Position numbers and translations under genes: made by a program. Shown here in pieces: positions 44,185 through 56,459 of a DNA stretch of 64,000 nucleotides (position 1 is its first letter; the number at the start of each line of letters is the position of its first letter). The DNA lies in contig NW_026251414.1 of assembly GCF_025118155.1 (NCBI RefSeq), positions 248,001 through 312,000 of the forward strand, written 5' to 3'. Below the pieces are notes generated by a model. That model did no database searches, had not been told where the DNA came from, and saw nothing but the letters and a program-made list of their open reading frames with translations. Origin of the DNA: Cokeromyces recurvatus (taxonomy: Eukaryota > Mucoromycota > Mucoromycetes > Mucorales > Mucoraceae).

Positions 44185-45855
44185 ATGGTATAACATTACA
44201 AATAACACACATTCATTCTATTTTACTAATTCATTCATTCATTCAAAAAAAAAAACGTTGTTATTATTATTAGGCCAATTACATTTTGTTTGAAACAGCT
44301 TCAGGCTATTCTCTTTTTGAACGTCTTCAATCTGAAGAAATTGGTTCCAAATTAGAATCTGTTCAAAATTCCATTGCTGATCTTCCCAAGTTTAGCAAGA
44401 TGTTGAAACTCAAGTCCTTTTCTCCTTTCAAGAATGCTGCTGATGCTTTGGAAAATGCAAACGACATTTCTGAAGGTATTTTTTTTTTTTGGTTTGTTTA
44501 CTTTGTATCATTAACTTTATTTTATTTTATTTTATTTTTTTTTGAATGATTAAGGTATTGTTCATCCTTCTTTAAAGGCCTTTTTAGAAATGAACCTTCC
44601 TAAGGCTGATAAGAAACATAAAGTTTGCCTCGGTGTAACTGAAAAGAACTTGGCAGGTGCTATCAAGGCCGAACTTAATATTGAATGCAGCTCTGATGAA
44701 ATGGTTCAAGAATTAATCCGTGGTATTCGTTTGTGGGCAGACAAGATGCTTGGACAACTCAAGTCCGGTGATCTTGAAAAGGCTCAATTGGGTCTTGGCC
44801 ACAGTTACTCTCGTGCTAAGGTTAAGTTTAACGTGAATCGTGCTGATAACATGATCATTCAAGCCATTGCTCTTTTAGATCAAATGGACAAGGATGTCAA
44901 CACCTTTGCTATGCGTGTTAAGGAATGGTATTCTTGGCACTTTCCTGAAATGGTCAAGATTGTGAATGACAATTACAAATATGCTCGTCTCGTAAAGGCC
45001 GTCAAGAATAAGTCTGACTTGAGCGAATCTAACCTTGAATCATTGGCTGAGATTTTGGAAGGTGATGAAAATTTGGCACAACAAATCTTGGACGCCGCTC
45101 GTGCCTCGATGGGTACTGACATTAGTCCTGTTGATATGATCAACATTCAAAACTTTGCTGACCGTGTCATCTCCCTTGCTGAATACCGTAAAAAGTTGCA
45201 CGAGTATTTAATTACCAAGATGAACTATGTTGCTCCCAACTTGGCTGCTCTCGTGGGTGAAGTCGTCGGTGCTCGTCTTATCTCTCAAGCCGGTTCTCTC
45301 ACTAACCTTTCCAAATACCCTGCCTCTACTTTACAAATCTTGGGTGCTGAAAAGGCCTTGTTCCGTGCTCTCAAGACGAAGGGAAACACTCCCAAGTATG
45401 GTTTGATCTATCATTCTTCTTTCATTGGTCGTGCTGGTCAAAAGAATAAGGGTCGTATCTCTCGTTACTTGGCCAACAAGTGTACAATCGCTGCTCGTAT
45501 TGATTGTTTCTCTGATAACCCTACTGATAAGTTTGGTAAGGCCCTTAGAAAGCAAGTAGAGGAACGTCTTGAATTCTTTGATTCTGGTGCTATGCCTGAA
45601 AAGAACATTGATGTCATGAAGAAGGTCTTGAGTGAATTAGACGATGAAGAAGTCAAGACTGTGGATGTCGTCGAATCTGCCGCTGCTCCTGTCGCTGGTA
45701 AGAAGAGATCCATGGATGAAGATGAAGAAAAGCCTGCTAAGAAGGCCAAGAAGGAGAAGAAGGAAAAGAAGGAAAAGAAGGAAAAGAAAGAGAAGAAGGA
45801 GAAAAAGGAAAAGAAGGAGAAAAAGGAGAAGAAAGAAAAGAAGAATAAGGATTAA
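44185..45855 (+). CDS. NOP56: NOP56, box C/D snoRNP core protein
   Basis: Three coding exons: 44185-44187 (only the ATG), 44274-44475 and 44555-45855, giving 501 aa. Residues about 4-70 are the NOP5 N-terminal domain (ANYILFETASGYSLF, LENANDISEGIVHPSL). The NOSIC/coiled-coil part follows, then the Nop domain (HSYSRAKVKFNVNRADNMII, YPASTLQILGAEKALFRALK, TPKYGLIYHSSFIGRAGQKN, GRISRYLANKCTIAARIDCF). The tail is a lysine/glutamate KKE repeat (residues about 445-501), as in other eukaryotic Nop56 proteins. With Nop58, fibrillarin and Snu13, the protein forms the box C/D snoRNP that 2'-O-methylates rRNA in the nucleolus. Nop56 versus Nop58 is decided by the start and by ILGAEKALFRALK. Confidence 0.96.
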
Positions 45856-46290
45856 GAAGAACATTACTTTTTTTTTCCCCCATTTATTTTCACTTTATTT
45901 CTTCCTTAGAGAATATTTTTTTTTCTTGTATATAATATATAAATGATCTTTTTTTTTTTTTTCCTTTTACTGACGAAAGTGATTTTTTATATAATCTTTT
46001 TTGCAGTTTATTATTATTAGTTTTCTTTTTTATTTTTTTCCTCAATAAAGCAAAGCACATATTTTTTTTCTCCAAAAAAAAAAAGAAAAGAAAAAAAGAA
46101 TTAAGAAAATCATATACACAAGCCACAAACCTGCTTGCATACAAAACAAAACAAAACAAACAAAACATAGACACACATATCACATATTTTTTTTTCTTTA
46201 AAGCTGATTTTGTTGTTGTTGTCGTTGTTTTTTTTATTATTATTATTATTAAAATAAATAAATAAAAAAAAATGACATTGTTTAATTAAT
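45856..46290. other. 3' region between convergent NOP56 and RPL12
   Basis: T- and A-rich with an (ATT) run at about 46234-46250. No gene. Confidence 0.6.
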
Positions 46291-47097
46291 TTATTTTTCC
46301 TACAAAAGAAAAAAGAATAATTAATCTCACATACACCAATTGTATATAATACATGATCTACTAATTACACTTACAGGAATTTCAACTTCACCAGCATCAA
46401 TAGCATCACAAAGATCCTTGGGGCTTTGACCATCAACGGTACAACCAACAGAGAAAGCAGTACCGAGGATTTCCTTAACAGTACCCTTCAATTCACGAGC
46501 ATAAGACTTGAAACGCATGGTACGAGCAATTTCAATAACATCATCCAAAGAAATGTTACCACTGTGCTTAATGTTCTTTTCCTTCTTACGGTCACGAACG
46601 GGTTCCTTAAGAGCCTTGATGACTAAAGAGGAAGCAGAGGGGACAACAGAAACTTGGGCTTGACGGTTTTGAATGGTCAATTGGACAGTGACACGAAGAC
46701 CCTTCCAGTCCTTGGTACCCTTGGCAATATCTTCACCGACCTTCTTGGGTGACAAACCAAGAGGACCGATCTTGGGGGCTAAAATAAAATAAAATAAAAT
46801 TGTCAGTTGAGTGCATATTTTCATATCATGTTTTTGCTTTATTTTGAGCTTTACCAAGAGCAGATGAAGCACCAACTTCACCACTATTTACATGTAAATA
46901 AAATAATAATAAAAAAAAAAATAAACACAAGTTAATGACTGACAATTCTTTCATTCATCATGATCTCTCTCTCTCTCCTCCTCCTTCTCATCCTTTTTTT
47001 TTTTCCGTTCCATTAAAAATAAAGCTGCTGTCTATTTTTACCCAGTAGCACGAAGGTAGATAATCTTAACCTCAGTGGGATCGAACTTGGGAGGCAT
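46291..47097 (-). CDS. RPL12: 60S ribosomal protein L12 (uL11)
   Basis: Four coding exons on the minus strand: 47097-47042, 46883-46855, 46778-46375 and 46299-46291, giving 165 aa, the usual eukaryotic length. Sequence marks: [80 protein letters not shown] and [20 protein letters not shown]. uL11 sits at the base of the ribosomal P-stalk and helps the GTPase factors work. The last exon is just GAA AAA TAA, giving the C-terminus EIPEK; reading through the donor instead adds 14 unrelated residues. A further intron (47098-47166, GTAAGT..AAG) ends directly before the start codon. Confidence 0.96.
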
Positions 47098-47166
47098 CTT
47101 ATATTAACTATGTTTAGATGTTAGATGGATGGATGGATGGATGTATGCATTATTTTTTTTACTTAC

Positions 47167-48041
47167 GTTGATTTAAAGAGAGGGGTTTAATCATTTGCTG
47201 GATTACCGTGCTGTATAAATTCCTATAAGCACAACTGTAACCAGCCAACAACAACAAAAAAAAAAGTCGGAAATTGAAATTAGTTGCTACTCTAGGAAAC
47301 CCTTTTATTTGAACCAAAAGCCTTTTCTTTTTTTTTTTCATTGATTAGATTTAGTTAATTTAAAAAAGAAGAAAAATATAAACCTAAAAAAAAACAAAGA
47401 AAACAAAAAGAAAAAAAAACCCTTGATCGTGCTATTTAATCATTCAAATATCTCTATTTTGCACTATTTTAACTTTTACGATTATTCTTCCAAGAGCAGA
47501 TTTTAACATTTATATATTAAAGAGGAAAACAAAAAAAAAAAGGCCAATTTTACTATAAAGTGGAGAAACATAATTTTAGCATAAGGCTACATTCATTTAT
47601 TTGCTTATTTTTTTTCTTTTCTTTTCAAGCATAATTCTATACAACAATTTTAGTTTAATGTCAAAAATAAAGCAAAATGTAGTTAGTGAAAAGAGAGAGA
47701 GAAAACAAGAATAGCAGAAGCCTATTATGGCACTAACCTATTGAGTTACATAAGAAGCTCGTTTTTTTTTAAGCAAAAAAAAAAAAAAAAAAAAAAAAAT
47801 CAAAATTTTTACTGTTTGATGTCATATCTTATCAGGCACTTTGTTTAAATAAGAAACACCAAGATTATTAATCACTGCAGGTCAACGATATGTTTTATTC
47901 TTTATTACGTAATAGGTAGTACTTATCTTGGCAAGGCTAAATACTTATTCCGTCGTCCATTCATGTTATAAATATAGGATTTGTAATTGAGCAACAACCC
48001 ATCTTCCCTTTTTTTTTTTTTTTTTCTATTCTGTCTTTAGT
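47167..48041. other. Intergenic region between divergent RPL12 and GGT genes
   Basis: Holds both promoters. Pyrimidine tracts around 47320-47340 (on the RPL12 side) and a long T-run before 48035. A pure A-run is at 47777-47799. No gene. Confidence 0.55.
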
Positions 48042-50496
48042 ATGCCAGATAATGTTGAGTCACTCCCTTTATTATCAAATCAGAGAAAGAAGAAAGAAAC
48101 GAAGAAATATGGATATTATTTATTAGTGTATTTTGTTTAATAGGCATTGTCTATATTATAATTTGCTTCATTATCAATCAACATAAAGTAGAAGGTAATA
48201 ATAATAATAAAGGGAACTGACACATGCTTAATATATATCATTAGCTTTAGAAAGTCCTGTTAAGTTTAAAGGACATTTAGTAAAAGGATCAAAGGCAGCT
48301 GTAGCTGTTGAGGCTGAAGAATGCTCGAATGTTGGCATTGAAAGTAAGCAGATAAAATAGTATGATATAAATTTACTGTTGCTTTGCTTTAACTTGATTC
48401 ATTAATTATAGTTTTAAAAAAGGGCGGGAATGCTGTAGATGCAGCTATTGCTTCTACTTTATGTATTGGTGTTATTCATAGCTTTGCAACTGGTAAGTGA
48501 TTCTTTGTTTAGAGAGTTAAAAAAAAAAATAACACAGCTAATCATATAATCAAAGGTATTGGAGGGTATGAGCATGTTTAACAGAAAAAAAAGAAAGAAT
48601 TTACAATTTTTATTTTTTATTTCAAAAAAAGAGGTGGATTCATGCTGATTCGATCCCCGAATGGTACGTTTGAATATATTGATTTTAGAGAAACTGCACC
48701 TATGGCAGCTAAAAAAGATATGTTTATACATAATCCTTTGTTGGCTCAGATTGGAGGTTTATCAGTTGCAGTTCCGTAAGAATTATTCTAGACTTTTTTT
48801 TTTGTATTTTTATTCATATAATATTTATACAAATATGTATATATTTTTAAGTGGTGAAATAAGAGGTTTGGAATTAGCCCATCAAAGGTAATATTCTTAT
48901 ATATAAAAGTGCAAAAATTTCATTATTGAATTGAAAAAAAAATGGCTAGACATGGTAAATTATCTTGGTATGAGTTATTTGAACCATCTATTCGTATTGC
49001 ACGTAATGGATTCAAGGCAACAGAATTATTAGAAATACGTGTCAAGGTATAAGTAAAAGTATTTTTTTTATATATACATATATAAAATTAAACAAACCAT
49101 TTTATAATATACATATATGTATATAGGAGGCTGAAGATTGGATGAAGAATTCAATTGAGTGGTCAAAGGTTTACTTTCATAATGGTAAACCCATTAAAAA
49201 GGGTGATATCGTCAAACGTCCCAATCTTGCCAATACACTTGATATCATTGCTCAACAAGGTGCTGATGCCTTTTATAAGGGAGAAATTGCTCATCAACTC
49301 GTTGATACTGTTCAATCTCATGGCGGTATCCTTACCCTTCAAGATCTCGAAAATTATCAAGCTATAATACGAAAACCATTATACGGCTTTTATCATGGTC
49401 GTAAAGTGATCACTACCTCTGAACCTACAAGTGGCCCTGTTCTTTTAAGTGTTCTCAATTTAATTGAGAGATTTGAGTTTAATAATCATGAACATAAAAG
49501 TTTAGATGTTCATAGGTTAATAGAAGCATTCAAGTTTGGATATGCCTTTAGAACTGAATTAGCTGATCCAGACGTAATTCATCATCCAGAGAGAATTCAA
49601 GAGATGATTTCAAAGGACTATGCAGCTTATATTCGACATCAAATAACAGTAATCATAAGCATAATAATCATGATATATATATGTATATATACTTATGTAA
49701 ATATTGTATAGGATAATAGTACTCATGAACCTCTTTATTATCATCCAAAATTCGATCATATTGATTCTCATGGAACTATGCATTTATCAGTTGTAGATGA
49801 AGAGAATGGTGCTGTAGCTTTAACTTCCACTATTAATTTGGCTTTTGGATCACATATTATGGACCCAACAACAGGAATTATTCTAAATGATGAAATGGAT
49901 GATTTTTCTATTCCAGGGTATATAATCTATTATACTATCTTTATATATGTATATGTGTATATATATAGGCTCTTTATTTATTTATTTATGTATAGTATAC
50001 AAAACATGTTTGGTTTATACCCAAGTAAATACAATTATGCTAGTCCAGGAAAAAGACCGCTTTCTTCTATTACACCAACAATAATTGAAAAAGATACTAA
50101 ATTTGAGTTAGCTATTGGTGCATCAGGCGGATCATTCATACCTACTGCCACTTTAAATGTAAGTTTTGAGTTATGAAAGGAAATATATATATACATATTT
50201 GTTTTATGATATATATATTCTTGTAGTCTATTATCAATATCTTGGATTATGGAAAAGATCTTTACAAGGCAATTGCTTCACCTCGTATTCACCATCAACT
50301 GTTACCTAACATGGCTGTCCTTGAACATGGTTATTCAACTATAATTAAAAAGGATCTTGAGGTAAAGAATCATAGTATCTTTGAATTACCTCCTATTATG
50401 TGTGTTTCTGCTGTACAAGCAGTAAGACGTATGTCTGATGGGACTGTTGAAGCTGCAAGTGATCCTCGAAAAACGGGTCTTGCAGCAGCATATTAA
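48042..50496 (+). CDS. Gamma-glutamyltransferase, membrane-anchored
   Basis: Exons: 48042-48194, 48245-48343, 48412-48492, 48556-48565 (10 nt), 48632-48775, 48852-48887, 48950-49046, 49127-49648, 49712-49917, 49996-50158, 50227-50496. The protein starts with a short polar tail (ESLPLLSNQRKKK) and a single membrane segment (ILFISVFCLIGIVYIIICF), as in eukaryotic GGTs. Core marks: KGGNAVDAAIAS, TGIGGGGFMLIR, FRETAP, PGEIRGLELAHQRHGKLSW, the catalytic threonine in SHGTMHLSVVDEENGA and GASGGSFIPTATLN. The enzyme cleaves the gamma-glutamyl bond of glutathione in the secretory/vacuolar space. Problem: tail and membrane segment are in different frames, with a one-base discrepancy in the A/G-rich stretch 48080-48105. 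Either a sequencing error or a real frameshift. Confidence 0.9.
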
Positions 50497-50651
50497 AAAA
50501 AAATTAAAATACTACATTCATATATTTATTATTAATTATTACATAATGAAAAAAAAAAATTACATTTGTATTTATATGTTTATTCAAAAAAGAAAAAAGA
50601 AAAAAGAGAGTGGTATTTTTTTTTGTTTTGTTTTGTCCTGTTTTTGTTTTT

Positions 50652-50652
<1 letters not shown>

Positions 50653-50702
<50 letters not shown>
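50653..50702 (+). repeat. Run of 50 T between convergent genes
   Basis: Lies between the stop of the GGT gene (50496) and the stop of the chitin synthase gene (50711). Confidence 0.9.
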
Positions 50703-50703
<1 letters not shown>

Positions 50704-50710
50704 TTTTCTT

Positions 50711-53700
50711 CTAATATGATGGAGGAGAATGATTCATTGTAGGTGGACCATATCTTTGACGAGGCATTGAATGTCCTGAGACTACAGAATAAGTAGGACC
50801 ACCACCACTATAGATTGAATATCCACCAGCAACTGAATAGGCACCGCCATCATGAACAGACATAGGTGGACCCATTGGATAACTACTTTGAGAGACGACA
50901 TCACTATAGGCCTCTGCCAACATTACCTTTTCATATTGAGCCCAAGTCATAAGTGGTATCGTCTTGGGGTCAAAGTCACCTTCGTCACCCACAGCGACCT
51001 TTTGACCTTTCTCACCCACGACGATACGCGTATTACCCCATGAGAAATCATCAAAGTGCCAGTAGGCATAGATAGGGATATAAAATGAAAAGACGGGTAA
51101 TGCCAAGATGGACAAAAAGAACCAGGCAATGTACTCCCAACGACGGTAAATGATAAACAAGATAATCTGAAGACCATAGGTACAACAGAGTGTAATGATG
51201 GTAATGTAAGGGATATTATTACGTGCTTCAACAAGTTTATAGATCAAGAAACCTAAATAACCAAGAAGAGCGGGTTGTACCAGAGTACTGATAAGATCGA
51301 TCATAACGACGAAACGCATCGAGAAACAACAGAAACCACAGAGTTGAGGTAAAAAGACGAGTTCACCAAGGTTATGTACAGTAGAGTTGATCCAACGACG
51401 ACGTTGTGACACCAGCACACTCCAACGATCAGGTGCATTTGTCTTACAGTGTGCATCTGAATTAAACTTGGTCTTGTAGTTGGGGAAATGCTTCAAGAGT
51501 AAAGTAGTCAAATAACGATCCTCACCGAGATAAAGCAAGTTCTTTTTATGAAGTGTATCGACCACATTTATCTTATAATCATCGATAATTTCTGTACTTA
51601 CAAAGAGGGGGCGTTTACCATCCACAGATCGAATACGATACATCGTGAAACAACCAGGCAAACAACTTACAGTGGAGAAAAGGGATTCAAAGGCCTTAAT
51701 CATATGATGTGAGATAAAGTATTCATAGACTTGAATCATCGTAACCCATGTATCCTTTTCATTCGCTAATGTCGTCTCACCACAGACGCCGATGATTTTA
51801 CCGTCATGACCCATACTAGAGACTAAGAAATTAAGACCATCGGGCATGACCTCTGTGTCTGCATCCACCATCAGAAGATATTCATACATCTCAGGACTGA
51901 CACCAATTACGTTTCGCATTTGATGGTATATTTCAAGTTGCATAGGATTCATAGGTGCAGCATATTGAACACGATTCAGGAACTCCATCATGATTAGTTG
52001 TGAGTCACGTTTACCACGATTACCAGGCTTTTGACGTTCTTGAGGGGCACCTACTTTGGCGATGACCAAATAAGGGACAACGTGTCCGCTTACCTCATAA
52101 AGACCCGAGTAAATCTTGGCACGATTGTGCTGCTTCAAGCCTTCACCTACCGAAACAAACGATAACGCCTCAGGGTCCACCTGTGGATCCACACCAAAGA
52201 TATCCAAAACGATACGGGGTGTAGGTCGATCATTACCGCTACCGACGATCATACCATCACAGATGACGATAATCAGTTTACGCTTATCATCGTAACGCAG
52301 TGTAGCCAGGGAATCAATTGTCTTTCGCAATGATTCTTCGTCTTCTGTATAACAAGTCACCTGACAGATAACAAACTTATCCAACTCCTCAGGCATACGA
52401 GTAGACTTGAATCGAATAGCGGCTATAAATTTGAAAAGGATAACACTACAGAGACAGAGGGTGACGACAAGTAAGAAATAGGTAGAGAATTGACAAGTAG
52501 GTGAGTTACGATTATCAACCAGGCCTACATAAAAGAGATTTCGGAGACAGACGAGTTCACGATTCTTACGTTCATCACTTAAATCGAGCTGATTGAATTG
52601 TTGAGTGATATCCATACCGGAGTATTGAACAAAGAGATTAACAACAGAGGCAGCTAAAAAATCTGTACTAACGTTAGCCGGTACTGTCTGTCCTGGTGGT
52701 GCCTCCAGGTATCGACCTCCCATCATATATTTGGTCAAGTCATAAATATGGTTATTGATCACAGCCCAATTACGGTTCATCTTCACGCCATTTAAATGAT
52801 AATTCCCCTGTGCTTGGTCTCGGATGCTCTTCCATTCAACACCCATGTTACCTTCCTTGTAATTTATACGTAACATCGTCATCTGGTCGTAGTACCAATT
52901 CTTACGATAATGGCCCGTGCAAAAGCGGAAATCGTGGTATTGTGCATTTGGATCCGTATAATTCTTTTGATAATCAAGAGAGACATAAGGTGAGACGTTC
53001 TCACAGAGATCAGAGACTTGGACAGGGAATAGATCTGTGGCATCTTTACCAGCATAGGACAGAACAGCTGATGTTGGCACGACACTTGGATAATGATGGG
53101 ATGCAAACTTGCCCAAATTAAATACCTCGCCACGAATTGCAACATAGCTACTATCCTTAGTGTTGTGATTTGCTAATTCATTGATTGAAAACACATTCTC
53201 CTTTGGACAAATGATGACACTGAAAAAGACTAAAAACCAAATGACAAACCCACACATAAAGGTGATGATAATACAAAGTGCTAATTTTTCTCTCCAGGCG
53301 ATACGTACATCCTTACGCTTCATGCGTCCACATTTGATTAAAAAGACGTTAGGAATCCAAAAGGTAAGTGCCCAAACAATCCAAAGCCATCGTCGACGAC
53401 CGGGTGTCATCGATTCTTTCTCTTCCTCTGTTGTATCCAACTCGGCCTTTTCTGGTATTGGTTGCTGTAAGGGCGTCATGAAACTGGTTGGATCTACAAT
53501 GCCAAAGTTATATGCAGATTCATTACCACCACCAAGTCTTGATTCTGTATATTGGCTTTGTCTGTAAAATGAATCATTATGAGGATCATCCGAGAAATAA
53601 GATCCACGACGATCAGAGTAGCCTGCAATAGAGGGTAAAGGGAGTGAATCATTTGTTATATTTGATTCACCGAGGGCAGCCGGTAAGGGTACCTCACGAG

Positions 53701-55768
53701 TCTGAATATCTGTTACTTCTTCATTGTCTAATACAGATGGTAAACCAATGTTTGTCTCCAACATCTTTAGACCCTTTTGATCTTGTTTTTCTAGTAAACG
53801 TAATTTTTCTTCAAGTGAATGCCAGCTATGATAACTTAGGAATACCTATTTTTTTTTTATAAATAAATAAATAAATAAACATATACATACATATACATGT
53901 ATATATATATTATGATTATACCTTTGTTGTGCCAATTGCCATGTCTTTATCTGTCCACTGATTTAATTCCTTTACTGAAATACATTGATCCTGTGGACTT
54001 CCATTATGACTTAATCCTAAATTACTCAGGGGGACCGCATACCTTGACAAAAATCCTTGATGAGGCATAGAGAGCAAATAAAAATATTGCATCTTGGACG
54101 CTAATGAACCCAAATTGAATGCTCTCACTTGAGATTGCACAACCAAATCATCAAATTGTGTTGTATTACTTGTGGAATTTGGCCTGATACAAAAGACAGA
54201 CCAAAGGGTAGCCTCTTGAAAGGAATTGATGAGGTCATCCATGGCAGACTGAATCTGTGCCAAGACTGTCTTCTTACCACTCTCCTCGTTTTTCTTTGTC
54301 TCCTTTTCCTTTTTCGCTGCTTTACGTTTACTTTGTCGCATAGAGGGTTGACGTGTTGGTTTCGCAGACTGCTGTGTTGTTACCATGTCCGTGAGAGCAC
54401 CTAAGGGATGACTTTCGATTGCCAAATTCTCATCCGAGAACAATTCGAGAGCAAATGAGTTCCAAGAGGCAGGCATATCCGCATTCCCTCTAAAGAGAGC
54501 AATGAAATCGACGAGCAATTGGTTGTTGTTCTTCACGATGAACCCCTGAGGATCATATGTGACCTGACCTGAAAAATGTTGGATAGCAAACTGACGAGCA
54601 CCCGTCTCGGATATCTTTGATGAAAGTGCAGGATTTTCATTATTGTACTTTGTGATGCTATCTACAGCATTCGAATCCGTAAAGACACGTTTGCCACTCA
54701 CTGTCTTTTCAGACATTTTGTTAAAGATGGCACAGATACCTCGAACAGGTCTGTCAAGCAACTCAACACAATCACTATTGGCAACAAAGGGCGTTGAAGG
54801 GACTTGAATACCTTCGTTCTCTAGCTCATTGTCTTCCTCAAAGAGACGTTGGATCATAAACTGATGAATACGTTCATTCGCATAATCGATACAGAATTGT
54901 TCAAACCCGACTGATCCAAACCCGGATGGTTGTGTACCTGGCAAATCAAGAACACCAATAAAGCTATTAAATTCATCTGTATAAGTCTTATGATTAATAT
55001 GCTCGACTATCCATGAAAACAAGAGCCCATAGAGTGTCTGTGCCAATTCGTCACGTTGAATGGATGCCTGCTCTGCATTCAAGATTAATGTCGTCACATC
55101 CTTACCGATCATGGCCGTCTTGAACGTCAAGACCGTCTCAAGGGCGCCCAAGTCAAGACCCAGGAAGTCAGCTACCAAATCAAGTGATTCTCGATTCTTA
55201 ATCGTTACCACCTCATCTGATGTAGTGGGGTCTAGAAAATCAACGTTGCCTAAATGTAGAATAGCAGCTAATAATTGAATGATACGACTAAAATGTTCTC
55301 TTCGAAAGCCTGCAGCTCGCATTGCCTGTTTAAATTCATTGTATGCTGTACTATCTTCAGGTTGAAGTAATCTACCATAACGTGCTAGATAGAGATATTG
55401 TTTTGGATCCTCCTTGAGTTGCAAGACTTGTTTTTCATCAGGCTCCGTACCAGCTAAAAGCCAATAAAATATATTAAAGTTGCCCTCATAGGGTCGATTG
55501 TTAGTCACACGAGATTTCTCAAGAAAATAATGAAGATATTTTGAACCCACAATCTTGCCTCGTTCATTATAATGGATCTCTGTATAAAGGCCGAAACGTG
55601 AAGCTGATTCATTAAACGTTGTTCGTGATGAGCCGAATGCCTGAAGTACCTTTTGCCCATTTATAATTTGTGCTTGTGTCTTTGATCGTTTTCTATTCGC
55701 ACTAAGTCGAAGAAGATGCTCAACTACTATTTGGTGTAATTCTGTTTTACCGCTTCCTGATTCACCAC

Positions 55769-55813
<45 letters not shown>

Positions 55814-56219
55814 GTCAGAAAAAAAAATTAATTTATTTTATTTTATTTTATTCCATTTTTTTCTGTTACCAGAAGGATATAATTTGATCATTTCCTGTAC
55901 GTCTCATATGAAAATAAGCACGATTAGCGAGTTCAAATACATGAGGATTTAATAAACGATGATTCATAATAGGATTTTCTGTCGATGAAATGTCTTTGTA
56001 CGATGTTACATATTCCTCGCTGGTCTGTGCATCATTTTGTGCAAGAGATTTAAAAGGATTAACGGCGATAATATTACATGAGCCAACATACGTATAAATG
56101 TTATAATTCATAAATTTGGAGCGAAGAATGTCTATCACTTTGCCTTCATTAATATCATTTACTGAAGAAAGGTCAACAACTGCCTCGCTTGCTAGGGCAC
56201 GTTGAGAAATACGAGGCAT
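50711..56219 (-). CDS. Chitin synthase with N-terminal myosin-like motor (class V/VII type)
   Basis: Three exons: 56219-55870, 55767-53922, 53845-50711, giving 1776 aa. Residues about 1-720 are a myosin motor-like domain with P-loop CGESGSGKTE (residue about 117), switch-I-like NESASRFGLYTE and a diverged switch II (DLPGTQPSGFGSVGFEQF). Two membrane segments (about 887-945) and a cytochrome b5-like stretch (FSINELANHNTKDSSYVAIR) follow. Then comes the family-2 glycosyltransferase: VDADTEVMPDG, SCLPGCFTMYRIR, LGEDRYLTTLL and QRRRWINSTVHNL, plus C-terminal membrane spans. It polymerises UDP-GlcNAc into chitin at the plasma membrane; the motor tethers secretory vesicles to actin. The tail ends in a Gly/Ser/Tyr/Pro-rich stretch (ending HSPPSY) and I see no DEK domain, which many relatives carry. 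Intron 1 contains a run of 41 A. Confidence 0.95.
55772..55812 (+). repeat. Run of 41 A inside chitin synthase intron 1
   Basis: On the coding strand this is a T-run immediately upstream of the TATAG acceptor, acting as an extreme polypyrimidine tract. Confidence 0.9.
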
Positions 56220-56420
56220 CCTTTTTCTTTTCTTATAAAAATAAATAAATTATTGTCCTTTTTTTTTTTAATCTGGTATATGTATGTTATTGACAGTAGC
56301 TTTTCTTTCTTCAGAAAAGGAAAACAAAAAAAATAAAATAAAATAAAATAAGAAATAAATGGTGAAAAGTAGGAAAAAAAAAAAGTTATATATTAAAAGA
56401 TGGAGGTCTTGAAAACAAAA

Positions 56421-56459
<39 letters not shown>

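Noticed and set aside
45637..45946. Arg/Lys- or Leu/Phe-rich frames over the NOP56 tail
   Set aside because: Shadow frames of the KKE-repeat tail of NOP56.
46327..46374. C-terminal extension of RPL12 ending YNWCM
   Set aside because: Reads through a GTAAGT donor; splicing to GAAAAATAA gives the conserved length and end.
47159..47341. 60-aa minus-strand frame upstream of RPL12
   Set aside because: Lies in the 5' leader of RPL12 and overlaps the donor of its leader intron; no family features.
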